From Colwellia maritima (GTDB taxonomy: Bacteria > Pseudomonadota > Gammaproteobacteria > Enterobacterales > Alteromonadaceae): a stretch of DNA of 64,000 nt. Numbering within the stretch: the first letter of the stretch is position 1; every line of letters starts with the position of its first letter. The DNA is taken from positions 62,001 through 126,000 of the forward strand of contig NZ_JAKKSL010000002.1 of NCBI RefSeq assembly GCF_022669015.1, in the 5' to 3' direction. The notes beneath the pieces are model-generated. The model was not told where the DNA came from. It ran no database searches and saw only the letters and a program-made list of their open reading frames with translations. The position numbers and the translations under genes are program-made. Below are positions 36,232 through 45,558 of this stretch, in pieces.

Positions 36232-39012
36232 TTATTCGTTATCTAATTTAGGAACATTACTGTTTTCTAAAAGATTATCTAAATCAGTTACTTTCTTTTC
36301 AATACCAAGCTCTGACAAAGTAATTGAACCATTATGTAAGTTTTCACACTCCTTTGCGCCAACTTTTGATAGTAATAATTTTGCCATTGCATCAGATGCA
36401 GTTGCTTTTTCTTCTTCACTCAAAGGTGAAAAGGATATTGGTGTAGCGCCATTATTCATTAATATCTGATCAATAAAGTTATTTCGCTCTAATTCTACTC
36501 TTGTGTCTGCGATTTCTGGATAAATCCTACTTGCTTGAACTAGCGTATCTTTCAAATGAAACGGGGATGTTTCAATAAATCGTGTTTCATCACCATAATC
36601 AACTTCAACAGGGATTAATTCATTTCCTTTAGTAAAACTCTCTATGTCGTCTTTACTGGCAATTTCTCTGACTTCTTCAAGTAAATTATATGTTGCATGT
36701 GCATCCATGATAATTCTATTTAGTTCTTCGGATCTAGTTTCTATAATAGTGTCAAAGGATTTGATTTCATCAATTACTTTTGGGGGACATAGATGGATTT
36801 CTTTTCGTTTTTTATAACTATATTGTTCTTTTTTTAATATTGCCTGCTTTTTCTTAAATGTATCGATGTCGGTACTAATTTTACTGATGTTTTCCGGCAG
36901 TTTATTACCGTGCAACCACAGCTCAATCATCCAAGGTACACCAGTGACTAAGTGGCGACAGCGAACACAGTTTCCACGCCCACCAATAACAGCACCGTAT
37001 TTAGCTTTTGATGATTTGGTTGCTTTTTTAATGACCTCTCCACCATCATCACAACGTGTACCACCAAACGGACATATACCCATCCCACTGCCACCCCAAG
37101 TGGCCATGTGACTTCTTGATAGCATCAGGTTTTGAACACCTTCTTCTTGGTTAGCAACCAAGTAACGCATGGCATCTTCCAGTGTTGCGTCTTTTAACCG
37201 GCGTTTTAAGTTTTCTTTCGATTTATTTTCAAGGTCTCGTTTAGCCTTCGATAGGATATCGGTAATGTGTCCATTAGAATATTTAATGTAATAGATGGTC
37301 ATTAAAATTGTAGAATGACCTGCGATTATTTTACTAATTACTTCGATTGGAACACCGCCTTCAGCTAAACTTGTAAGACCTGCCACTCGTAACCCATGTG
37401 GTGTAAATATAGATCTTTCGGGTTGTCCTGTTGTTTTGTTTCTTTTAGTTATTATGGTTACATCATGACCTTCTGCTCGAACTCGCTTTTCAAGCTCTTC
37501 CATTAACAGCCACCAAAAGCGCATCAGTTGATTATTGGTTGCAGGATATCCAGTTTTGGAGACTAATGGACTACGAAATAGATAAAATCTATCAGGTGTT
37601 TGTTCTATTACAGACTGAGAAGGCTCAGAGTCACTGTTTATGCCTTTGGGCATATCTTTATATGAGGCAGGGTTTTCTACAGGAAAGTACTTTTCTTGCC
37701 ATTCTCGAAGGGTATGAAGGTGATTGACTAATATTTCATTATTCCAAGGGATTGTGTAGCCAGACTCAGGACCGAAACCAACACTGGCGTCCTTAGTTTT
37801 ATTTGTACTAATATAAAACCCAACAGATTCTTTAAGACCTGTTATATTTTTTGTCAGTACACCTCTATTAGGTTTTTGTTCTGAACGACTTGACCAATAG
37901 TTTGCATGTGGAGAATCATTGTTAACCCAAGCTTTCATGATCTGATTGTATTTTTCTATATCACCTTCACCAGAGTCCAACATTTGAACCTGGATCTTTC
38001 GAAGGGGGATCTCAATCATTGTCAAAAATGTATATGTTTGAGCTGGACACCAAACTTTCTCAAGAGTATTCGTTTTCTCATTAAACCAATCAAAATACTG
38101 AGACTCTATAGACTTAGGCCATTTGAAATCATCTTCAGTTAGAATTTCGTTCAGGGTAAGCAGAAAACTGGTTGGTATGACTATTTTGTCAGATTCAGTT
38201 AATCTCTGAGAAAAAATACCAGTTAGTTTTTCATATTGATAAGTAGATATGAGTGGGTAACCAATTGACAACACCTCATCATCCTCTTTCTCTTGCATGT
38301 AATTCTCAATAATATAAATAGAGAATCTATAAAGATAACTTAGATGAGTACTATATGAATTAGGGTGTCTTTTCTTAAATGAATCATGCAATGGCACATG
38401 ACGTTTTTCACTTAAGTATTTAAAAGGCTCTTGAATATCTTCAGATAACGTATTTAAATAAAATAGAAAATGTTTTATGGCACTATAATGTTTTTTTGTA
38501 GATTTAACATGTTCATCATCAATCCACTCAGTAGCTAATGTAAACCATTGCTTTTGGTTAGATGTTAGTTCACTTTCTAAAGTAGAAAGGTTGGTGGAGC
38601 GTTTGATTTTTGCGTATTGTTCGAAGAAATCATCTTTGGATAGATAAGTAAGCATCATACCTATTTTTCGAAAAGCTATGTGATATCTTTCTTTTACCCA
38701 ATCTTGGTATTTAAGCGTTGGTGTTTTTATTTCATCGAGTATTTCTTGCCAAAGCTCAGGAGTGGCTTCCCTCAGGTTTTCTACTTGTCCATGCTCAGTA
38801 ACCAATAAAGCTATAGTAAAGATATCTTTTTCTACGTTTTTTTTTGTTTTCTCTGAAGTTTTATTTCCATACACATTAACTTTGTTAAAAAGTTCTTTAC
38901 ACTCTTCATATATAGAAGACGCTCTAGCTTTTTCATTTAAACTAGCAATATTCTTTAGTAATGTTGAGAAATTATCAACATGTAGTGGTTTTATTAATTC
39001 AGCAAATGACAT
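36232..39012 (-). CDS. gmtZ: Gamma-mobile-trio recombinase GmtZ (VPA1269-like)
   Basis: This 926-aa protein has a helical N-terminal half. A tyrosine-recombinase-like core follows around residues 540-620: TPHGLRVAGLTSLAEGGVPI holds H..R, and IAGHSTILMTIYYIKYS holds H and candidate Tyr nucleophiles. A Cys-rich segment that could bind zinc (GICPFGGTRCDDGG ... GNCVRCRHL) and a coiled C-terminal part complete it. The size and order after an integrase fit GmtZ. It acts on DNA in island mobility by inference. The 328-base spacer upstream probably holds its promoter. Confidence 0.7.
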   Translation of the reverse strand: MSFAELIKPLHVDNFSTLLKNIASLNEKARASSIYEECKELFNKVNVYGNKTSEKTKKNVEKDIFTIALLVTEHGQVENLREATPELWQEILDEIKTPTLKYQDWVKERYHIAFRKIGMMLTYLSKDDFFEQYAKIKRSTNLSTLESELTSNQKQWFTLATEWIDDEHVKSTKKHYSAIKHFLFYLNTLSEDIQEPFKYLSEKRHVPLHDSFKKRHPNSYSTHLSYLYRFSIYIIENYMQEKEDDEVLSIGYPLISTYQYEKLTGIFSQRLTESDKIVIPTSFLLTLNEILTEDDFKWPKSIESQYFDWFNEKTNTLEKVWCPAQTYTFLTMIEIPLRKIQVQMLDSGEGDIEKYNQIMKAWVNNDSPHANYWSSRSEQKPNRGVLTKNITGLKESVGFYISTNKTKDASVGFGPESGYTIPWNNEILVNHLHTLREWQEKYFPVENPASYKDMPKGINSDSEPSQSVIEQTPDRFYLFRSPLVSKTGYPATNNQLMRFWWLLMEELEKRVRAEGHDVTIITKRNKTTGQPERSIFTPHGLRVAGLTSLAEGGVPIEVISKIIAGHSTILMTIYYIKYSNGHITDILSKAKRDLENKSKENLKRRLKDATLEDAMRYLVANQEEGVQNLMLSRSHMATWGGSGMGICPFGGTRCDDGGEVIKKATKSSKAKYGAVIGGRGNCVRCRHLVTGVPWMIELWLHGNKLPENISKISTDIDTFKKKQAILKKEQYSYKKRKEIHLCPPKVIDEIKSFDTIIETRSEELNRIIMDAHATYNLLEEVREIASKDDIESFTKGNELIPVEVDYGDETRFIETSPFHLKDTLVQASRIYPEIADTRVELERNNFIDQILMNNGATPISFSPLSEEEKATASDAMAKLLLSKVGAKECENLHNGSITLSELGIEKKVTDLDNLLENSNVPKLDNE

Positions 39013-39340
39013 CTATGAACAACCTATTTTTATTATTTATTCGGTATTCAAAAAACGCTAAACTTTATGAAATTTATCCTTTGCTCAATTAGGCTTTTTA
39101 AACAACTTATTTTATATCAAGTATACTTGTTTTTTTATGAGTTTGAAATTTATTTTTAATTTAATTTTTGTATATCAACTACTTAGGTACTCATTGTGTA
39201 CCATTGATTTTAAATTTACATTAATCTTTCATCCTGCGATACAAAGGCCCCAATGGCAATTATCCGACCGAAGGGCGGGGCAGAAATAAGAGTTGATTTC
39301 ATAAGTAACTAGTTGTTTTTTGATAAACTTCTAAGACCCT
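39013..39340. other. 328-base spacer between gmtY and gmtZ
   Basis: There is no gene. It contains the perfect 12-bp palindrome CAAGTATACTTG (39118-39129), a possible operator for gmtZ, and a GC-rich element (39252-39280, ATCCGACCGAAGGGCGGGG) about 60 bases after the gmtY stop that may fold as a terminator. A related element follows gmtX. Confidence 0.5.
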
Positions 39341-40909
39341 CTAGGTGTTGAATGGCTTATTTAGAAAATCTAACCTTGGCTTAATATACAAGGCACCTCT
39401 TGCTTCATTTAGTTTTTTCTGAATTTCATCGTATGCCGGAGTGTTGTATGCTTCTTGTGATAAAATACTGTGGTGTTTGGCACATTTTTGAATGACTTTT
39501 CTGGGCATTCCAAGGTCGGTAAGTGTTCCTAAGTAATAATGTCTACTACCATAAGGTGTGGTTCCGTATTCTTTTCCCCTAGGGATTGTTATCCCTAATG
39601 CAATTTCTACTTTATCTAATGCTCTTTCAAATGCACCTATATAAGCACCAACACTATAAGGTAGCCCTTGATAACTTTTTCCTGTGCTATGGTCAACTCC
39701 AGTAGATACAAATAGGAATGGATGGGCAGGGTTACCATTGCTTTTAGCTATTTCTTCCAATTTGGGGCGATAATGATTGATGTAATAAATGTACATTTCA
39801 TTAAAAAGCTTCGCAGCCCCGTCATGCATAAAAAATACAGGAGCGCTTAAGGAGTCATCGAGTGCCAAGTCTTTCCAATTAGCTCTTAGACTCTTAATCG
39901 GATGTCTATAGCGCGGTAACATGCCTCTTTGAGCTAAATACTCTTTGCGAGAAACATTTTCCCCCGCCATAAAAGTAGACGCTTCACTAGGATGCCTTAA
40001 AAACACTTGGCAATCATCATAGCTTTTAATATCAACAGGGATTACATCATTTATCCATAGATGAAAGGGTTCGCTTTCCCTGATACCACCAAAAAACAAT
40101 AACAGTGTAATCATCTTCGCTGTAATGTCTTCTTGGTCACTCAGCAACTGTGCATTGGGATCTTTAATGAATCCATAATCAAATAAAGGCGCAATCAATT
40201 CTTCAGGAAATCTTTTTTCTCCAGAGCTAGTTCTTGAACGACTTCCTGAAGTGCCTAGATTACTGATATTTTTATTTCTGTTGTTTTTAAGTTTGATTGC
40301 TTGTTTGTTGGCTTTATTTAAGTGACCTAAGAAACTTCTTTTTTTGATTTTAATTGCTGTATGTAGAAACTTTAAAGAAGCCACTTCATCAACAGGCTTG
40401 ATGATTTTATTATTTTTCAATAATGGCGTGTTGATTATGTCTTCGTTATCACAAAACTCTTCAAAATCTAAAATAGCTGAACAAAGTCTTTTTGATACAT
40501 CCAATGAAGATGAAGGCCAATATAGCTTTAATCTATCTGTTGCTGTTTCGTTATCTATTGTTCCATTTAGAAGTGCCCATGAAAATAACTTAAAAATTGT
40601 TCGATGTGCATTTGGACTATGATAATTTACAAATCCTTCTGATGCTCTACAATAATCAAAGAATAACCCAACGGCCCTAGCTCTATTTTGCATCCATTGA
40701 TAACTTGCTGAAGGATTGGAAATGAAATACTCAATAAGAGACTCCATTCTAGTAATACCATTAGGTGTATTTAAATATAAAACTGGAATAGCAAGACCTT
40801 TCATGTGTTCTACATTTTGTTTTACTATTGTATGAAACTGTGGAATTGGGCTATGATTCATTATTACTCTAGTTTTGTTTACTTTTTCATCCTTTATTAA
40901 AGGTAACAT
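39341..40909 (-). CDS. gmtY: Gamma-mobile-trio tyrosine integrase GmtY
   Basis: This ~522-aa tyrosine recombinase has an Arg in FFGGIRESEPFH. The C-terminal box is TPYGSRHYYLGTLTDLGMPR, then IQKCAKHHSILSQEAYNTP, where the second His and the Tyr nucleophile would lie. Its N-terminal half resembles a core-binding domain. It is the first gene of the trio and sits right next to the tRNA-Arg 3' half, as integrases usually do. An ATG at 40861 (MNHSPIPQF) is an alternative start. Confidence 0.7.
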   Translation of the reverse strand: MLPLIKDEKVNKTRVIMNHSPIPQFHTIVKQNVEHMKGLAIPVLYLNTPNGITRMESLIEYFISNPSASYQWMQNRARAVGLFFDYCRASEGFVNYHSPNAHRTIFKLFSWALLNGTIDNETATDRLKLYWPSSSLDVSKRLCSAILDFEEFCDNEDIINTPLLKNNKIIKPVDEVASLKFLHTAIKIKKRSFLGHLNKANKQAIKLKNNRNKNISNLGTSGSRSRTSSGEKRFPEELIAPLFDYGFIKDPNAQLLSDQEDITAKMITLLLFFGGIRESEPFHLWINDVIPVDIKSYDDCQVFLRHPSEASTFMAGENVSRKEYLAQRGMLPRYRHPIKSLRANWKDLALDDSLSAPVFFMHDGAAKLFNEMYIYYINHYRPKLEEIAKSNGNPAHPFLFVSTGVDHSTGKSYQGLPYSVGAYIGAFERALDKVEIALGITIPRGKEYGTTPYGSRHYYLGTLTDLGMPRKVIQKCAKHHSILSQEAYNTPAYDEIQKKLNEARGALYIKPRLDFLNKPFNT

Positions 40910-41035
40910 TTACTAGGGGGAAAACAATTTTAATTTATTTTAAAAAGAAGTTGCTTTTTAGTATTTAAACTCTATAATGCACCTATTCCTTGCTTAGGCA
41001 GGTAATAACTGGTAACTCTGCTTAGGGTGAGAAAC

Positions 41036-41090
41036 GAGCAACGCCCTTCTAAGGCGTGGGTCGCAGGTTCGAATCCTGCAGGGCGCGCCA
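41036..41090 (+). other. 3' half of tRNA-Arg(UCU): putative right attachment site
   Basis: The anticodon arm (ACGCC-CTTCTAA-GGCGT), T arm (GCAGG-TTCGAAT-CCTGC), 3' acceptor strand (AGGGCGC) and GCCA are intact and match argU-type tRNA-Arg. The 5' acceptor strand GCGCCCT and a normal D arm are missing; the sequence before 41036 belongs to the island. An intact 5' half plus island-borne 3' half is expected at the other end, which is not in this window. argU is a known integration target. Confidence 0.75.
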
Positions 41091-41118
41091 TACTAAGAGT
41101 AGAGTATAAAAGTGTTAT

Positions 41119-41195
41119 GGTGGCTATAGCTCAGTTGGTAGAGCCCCGGATTGTGATTCCGGTTGTCGAGGGTTCAAGTCCCTTTAGCCACCCCA
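41119..41195 (+). tRNA. tRNA-His (GTG)
   Basis: This is a full cloverleaf. The acceptor GGTGGCTA / TAGCCACC includes the extra G-1 (41119) paired to C73, typical of tRNA-His. The anticodon loop TTGTGAT gives GUG, the T loop is TTCAAGT, and CCA is encoded. Confidence 0.95.
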
Positions 41196-41238
41196 TCTTT
41201 TTCTTCATCCCTTGAAGCTAAAGAGTAAAGTTTTAAAT

Positions 41239-41315
41239 CGGTGATTAGCGCAGCTTGGTAGCGCACTTGGTTTGGGTCCAAGGGGTCGCAAGTTCGAATC
41301 TTGCATCACCGACCA
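41239..41315 (+). tRNA. tRNA-Pro (TGG)
   Basis: This is a full cloverleaf: acceptor CGGTGAT / ATCACCG, anticodon stem CTTGG / CCAAG with loop TTTGGGT (UGG), T arm GCAAG-TTCGAAT-CTTGC, and CCA encoded. Confidence 0.95.
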
Positions 41316-41501
41316 CTTTTTCTTTCTTAGGTAATAGGGAAGAGCAAGTATTGGTTTGGGTGTTATCAAATTCAGTCGCAAGTTCGAATCTTGCATCACC
41401 GACCACTTTTTCTTTCTTAGGTAATAGGGAAGAGCAAGTATTGGTTTGGGTGTTATCAAATTCAGTCGCAAGTTCGAATCTTGCATCACCGACCACTTTT
41501 C
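41285..41501 (+). repeat. Tandem 90-bp repeats carrying tRNA-Pro 3' ends
   Basis: The tRNA-Pro 3' part (GTCGCAAGTTCGAATCTTGC, then ATCACCGACCA) recurs at 41375 and 41465, each 90 bases apart, with identical spacer including TTGGTTTGGGT from the anticodon region. These copies lack the 5' half, so they are not functional tRNAs. A more decayed copy follows near 41529-41585 (CCTAAGTTCAAATCTTG). The open frames across this block are artefacts. Confidence 0.85.
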
Positions 41502-41750
41502 TTCTCAATCCCCTCAGAAAATTTAATTATTGGTTAGAGTGTCATTAGGTACAGTCCTAAGTTCAAATCTTGTAGCATCGACCACATCGTTATTTATTTA
41601 ATAATTAGAACAGCTCGTTATTGAAACAAGTGTCTTGTATTTGGCAATTTTTGCTACATTAAAATAGATAACTTAATTCATGAAACTAATATAAAACTGC
41701 TACTTTATCTTTGCTTATATATTGTTAGAATGTTCTCTAAAAACTTGCCC

Positions 41751-41779
41751 TTGCAACTTCTTTTGTGTCCCGCTATAAT
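41751..41779 (+). promoter_or_regulatory. Sigma70 promoter of tig
   Basis: The -35 TTGCAA (41751-41756), 17-base spacer and consensus -10 TATAAT (41774-41779) lie about 115 bases before the tig start, leaving a ~108-base leader. Confidence 0.75.
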
Positions 41780-41893
41780 TCCGCGTCATAAATTTTAACC
41801 GTTCGTATGAGCAAAGCACTTTTTTACTGTTATTAGTTAGTAAAATTGATGCATTATAAGAAAGCGTAACACGCTAAGTTTTGAGGTATATAA

Positions 41894-43202
41894 ATGCAAG
41901 TTTCAGTTGAGACTACACAAGGTTTGGAACGTCGTTTGACTATTTCTGTTCCGGCCGAAACAGTAGATGTTGAAGTTAAAAATCGTCTTCGTCAAGTTAG
42001 TAAAACCCGGCGTATTAACGGTTTCCGTCCGGGCAAAGTTCCACCGTCTGTAATTCAAAAACGCTATGGCCAGTCTGTACGTCAAGAAGTTGTCGGTGAA
42101 ATAATGCAACGTAGCTTCGTAGATGCGATTGTTGCAGAAAAAATCAATCCAAAGCAGGTCGCCCTTCATTTGTAGCAAAAAGTAATGAAGACGGTAAAGA
42201 ATTAAAATTTGAAGCAACATTTGAAGTTTATCCAGAAGTTGAATTAAATAATTTAGACAAAATTGCGGTAGAACGTCCTGACGTAGAAGTAACCGACGCA
42301 GATTTAGATGAAATGTTTGAAACGTTGCAAAAGCAACATCAAACATGGAAAGAAAATAAACGTAAAACTAAAAAAGGTGACAAGCTAACACTTGATTTCA
42401 CTGGCCGTATTGATGGTAAAGAGTTTGACGGCGGTAAAGCAGAAGCTTTCGAACTTGAATTAGGTGCGGGTCGTATGATCCCTGGTTTCGAAAAAGAAAT
42501 TACTGGCATGAAAGGCGGGAAGAGAAAACAATTAAAGTGACTTTCCCTGATGACTATCACGCCGAAAACCTAAAAGGTAAAGAGGCTGAGTTTGATATTG
42601 TTGTTCATAAAACAGAAGGCCCAGTTTTACCAACGGTAGACGATGAATTTGCAAAATTATTTGGCGTTGAAGAAGGTGGTGTTGATGCTTTACGTGAAGA
42701 AGTTAGCAAAAATATGTCTCGTGAATTAACACAAGCTGTTAAAGCTAAAGTTAAAAACCAAGTACTAGATGGATTATTAGCTAGCCATGAAGTTGGGTTA
42801 CCGTCAGCTTTAGTTGCACAAGAAATTGACGTGTTACGTCAACAAGCTATGCAACGCTTCCAAGGTCAAATGGATCCTAAAAACTTACCTGAATTACCAA
42901 GCGAAATGTTCAAAGAGCAAGCAGAGCGTCGCGTTAAAATTGGTTTACTATTAGGTGAAGTAATTAAAGTTAATGAGTTGAAAGTTGACAAAGAGAAAGT
43001 GGACGAATTAATTGCTACTGCTGCTTCTGCTTATGAAGATCCAAAAGAAGTTATTGAATACTACGCTAACAACAAAGAACTAATGCAACAAATGCAAAAC
43101 GTTGCTCTAGAAGAGCAAGCAGTTGAATTTTTAGTTGAAAAAGCGAAAGTAAAAAATAAAAAAGCAAGCTTTAAAGATATTATGAACCCAGAAGGTAAGT
43201 AA
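41894..43202 (+). CDS. tig: Trigger factor, two frameshifts
   Basis: This ribosome-bound chaperone and prolyl isomerase has an N-terminal ribosome-docking domain with the signature [19 protein letters not shown]. The FKBP-type domain ([19 protein letters not shown]) and the helical C-terminal chaperone arms follow. Frame breaks near 42155 (one base missing around aagcaggtcg) and 42519 (one G missing in cgggaag) split it into three open frames. Correction gives a normal ~436-aa protein. clpP-clpX-lon follow in the usual order. Confidence 0.92.
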
Positions 43203-43246
43203 TATCGCTTTTTTATTGAAAAAAGCTTAGCAATCGCTTAGATTTA

Positions 43247-43283
43247 ATGGCTTGTATGAATAAATCATACAAGCCATTTTTAT
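43247..43283 (+). terminator. Rho-independent terminator after tig
   Basis: The perfect 13-bp stem ATGGCTTGTATGA / TCATACAAGCCAT has a 5-base loop, followed by TTTTTATTTG. Confidence 0.9.
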
Positions 43284-43345
43284 TTGACTTATAATTACTC
43301 AATTAAAAACAATCACGTATTTTATATTTAAGGGACGGAACACAC

Positions 43346-43993
43346 TTGTTTAATTCTCAATTTAATTCACAGACAAATCCTCAAAATTCAGCTACTAGCC
43401 CTGAAAGTGCTTTAGTGCCTATGGTAGTAGAACAGACAGCTAAAGGTGAACGTTCTTATGATATTTACTCAAGATTATTAAAAGAACGTGTCATATTTTT
43501 ATGTGGTCAAGTTGAAGATCACATGGCAAATTTAATTATTGCTCAACTCTTGTTTTTAGAATCAGAAAGCCCAGATAAGGATATTTTTCTTTATATAAAC
43601 TCGCCTGGCGGTTCTGTAACAGCAGGTATGGCCATTTATGACACGATGAAATTTATTAAACCTAATATTTCTACTGTTTGTATCGGTCAAGCTGCCAGTA
43701 TGGGCGCTTTTTTACTTTCAGGCGGCGAGAAAGGCAAACGTTATTGTTTACCTAATGCACGTGTGATGATCCATCAACCTTTAGGTGGGTTCCAAGGTCA
43801 AGCATCTGATTTTGAAATTCATGCAAAAGAAATTTTATACATTAAAGATAAATTAAATCGTTTAATGGCTGAGCACACAGGTCAGCCTCTTGATAAGGTT
43901 TCTCAGGATACTGACAGAGATAATTTCTTAAGTGCAGAATCTGCAGTTGAATATGGTTTAGTTGACTCCATATTAGAACAAAGAAACAGTTAA
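43346..43993 (+). CDS. clpP: ClpP serine protease subunit
   Basis: This ATP-dependent protease core has the catalytic Ser in [11 protein letters not shown], His in [10 protein letters not shown] and a downstream Asp (SQDTDRDNF). At 215 aa it is normal in length. The start is TTG (43346) after the ribosome site agggacgg. The N-terminal ~25 residues are Asn/Gln-rich propeptide-like before LVPMVVEQT, where the family aligns. It works with the ClpX encoded downstream. Confidence 0.95.
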   Translation: MFNSQFNSQTNPQNSATSPESALVPMVVEQTAKGERSYDIYSRLLKERVIFLCGQVEDHMANLIIAQLLFLESESPDKDIFLYINSPGGSVTAGMAIYDTMKFIKPNISTVCIGQAASMGAFLLSGGEKGKRYCLPNARVMIHQPLGGFQGQASDFEIHAKEILYIKDKLNRLMAEHTGQPLDKVSQDTDRDNFLSAESAVEYGLVDSILEQRNS

Positions 43994-44127
43994 TTTATTT
44001 TTAACGTTCGTTGTAAAGTGAGTTTGAATAATCAAATATCACTTAAAAAATGATTAAATTACTACTATGCTATAATTTAGTGAGATAGGTAGTAGTAATT
44101 AACGGAATTAAAAATTTGAGGTAGGGC

Positions 44128-45405
44128 ATGACCGATATTAAAAGTGGTGACGGTGACAATGGTAAATTACTGTATTGTTCATTTTGTGGCAAAAGCCAAC
44201 ATGAAGTGCGTAAGTTAATTGTCGGGCCGTCAGTATTTGTATGTGACGAATGTGTTGAATTATGCAACGACATTATTCGTGAAGAAATAAAAGAAATTTC
44301 TCCGAAAGAAGAAAAAGAAGCGTTGCCTTCTCCCATTGAAATACGCGAAAGTTTAGATGATTACGTTATTGGTCAAGACCATGCGAAGAAAGTGCTCGCA
44401 GTAGCTGTTTATAATCATTATAAACGTTTGCGTAATGGTGATTCTCACAACGGTATTGAATTAGGCAAGAGTAATATTTTACTTATTGGGCCAACAGGGT
44501 CTGGTAAAACGTTACTAGCTCAAACGCTAGCACGTTTACTTAATGTGCCTTTTACTATGGCAGATGCAACAACTTTAACTGAAGCGGGTTATGTTGGTGA
44601 AGATGTTGAAAATATCATTCAAAAACTTTTACAGAAATGTGATTATGATGTTGAAAAAGCACAGCGTGGTATCGTTTATATCGATGAAATAGATAAAATT
44701 TCTCGTAAATCGGATAACCCTTCAATTACGCGTGATGTTTCTGGTGAAGGTGTTCAACAAGCGTTATTAAAACTAATTGAAGGTACAGTTGCTTCGGTTC
44801 CTCCGCAGGGTGGTCGTAAGCATCCTCAGCAAGAATTTTTACAAGTTGACACATCCAAAATTTTATTTATCTGTGGTGGCGCATTTGCAGGATTAGATAA
44901 AGTTATTGAGCAACGTTGCCACACGGGCACTGGTATTGGTTTTGGTGCTGAAGTTCGCGGTAAAGAAGAAGAAGTTTCACTGACAAAACGATTGGAAGAT
45001 GTAGAACCTCAAGATTTAGTTAAATACGGGTTAATACCTGAATTTATCGGTCGTTTACCTGTGCTAGCAACTTTACAAGAATTAGATGAGTCGGCATTAA
45101 TTCAAATTCTTCAAGAACCTAAAAATGCATTAACAAAACAGTTCGCTGCTTTGTTTGATATGGAAAATGTAGAATTAGAATTTAGAGAAGACGCACTTAT
45201 TGCTATTGCTAGAAAAGCAATGAGCAGAAAAACTGGCGCTCGTGGTTTACGTTCAATAGTTGAAGCTGTTTTACTTGATACTATGTACGAATTACCTTCC
45301 ATGGAAAATGTCAGTAAAATTGTTGTGGATGAAACAACGATTAAAGGTGAGTCTAAGCCTTTAGTTATCTACGATAGCCAACAAGAACAGGCTGCATCAG
45401 AGTAA
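44128..45405 (+). CDS. clpX: ClpX unfoldase
   Basis: This 425-aa AAA+ unfoldase feeds ClpP. Its zinc-binding domain has Cys17, Cys20, Cys39 and Cys42 ([15 protein letters not shown]). Walker A is GPTGSGKT, Walker B is [10 protein letters not shown], and the sensor-2 Arg lies in [10 protein letters not shown]. The frame is intact, and the ribosome site is gaggtagg. Confidence 0.97.
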   Translation: MTDIKSGDGDNGKLLYCSFCGKSQHEVRKLIVGPSVFVCDECVELCNDIIREEIKEISPKEEKEALPSPIEIRESLDDYVIGQDHAKKVLAVAVYNHYKRLRNGDSHNGIELGKSNILLIGPTGSGKTLLAQTLARLLNVPFTMADATTLTEAGYVGEDVENIIQKLLQKCDYDVEKAQRGIVYIDEIDKISRKSDNPSITRDVSGEGVQQALLKLIEGTVASVPPQGGRKHPQQEFLQVDTSKILFICGGAFAGLDKVIEQRCHTGTGIGFGAEVRGKEEEVSLTKRLEDVEPQDLVKYGLIPEFIGRLPVLATLQELDESALIQILQEPKNALTKQFAALFDMENVELEFREDALIAIARKAMSRKTGARGLRSIVEAVLLDTMYELPSMENVSKIVVDETTIKGESKPLVIYDSQQEQAASE

Positions 45406-45426
45406 GTATTACCACAATAAATAGTA

Positions 45427-45450
45427 AAAGAGCCCTTGAGGCTCTTTTTT
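45427..45450 (+). terminator. Rho-independent terminator after clpX
   Basis: The stem AAAGAGCC / GGCTCTTT has a 5-base loop (cttga) and a T tract. Confidence 0.9.
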
Positions 45451-45488
45451 ATTTTCATGCCTTGTTGTTATAAACTTAAAATTCTCGC

Positions 45489-45516
45489 TTGTAAGTTTTC
45501 TATTTATCCCCATATA
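45489..45516 (+). promoter_or_regulatory. Sigma32 heat-shock promoter of lon
   Basis: The -35-like TTGTAA (45489-45494), 13-base spacer and CCCCATATA (45508-45516) match the sigma32 pattern (TTGAAA, CCCCATNTA). It lies 42 bases before the lon start, as expected for a heat-shock protease gene. Confidence 0.75.
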
Positions 45517-45558
45517 GTTTTTAATTAGCAATTTTCATAACTTTCCAAAGAGATACAC

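Noticed and set aside
41036-41090. A functional tRNA-Arg gene
   Set aside because: The upstream bases cannot pair with the 3' acceptor strand AGGGCGC, so only the 3' half remains.
41205-41548. Open frames across the tRNA block, with repeats on both strands
   Set aside because: They are translations of tRNA-Pro and its tandem 3'-end repeats; no start signals, and the protein repeats only mirror the DNA repeats.
41894-43202. tig as a true pseudogene
   Set aside because: Two one-base corrections restore the full protein, and the same kind of error is spread over the whole window.
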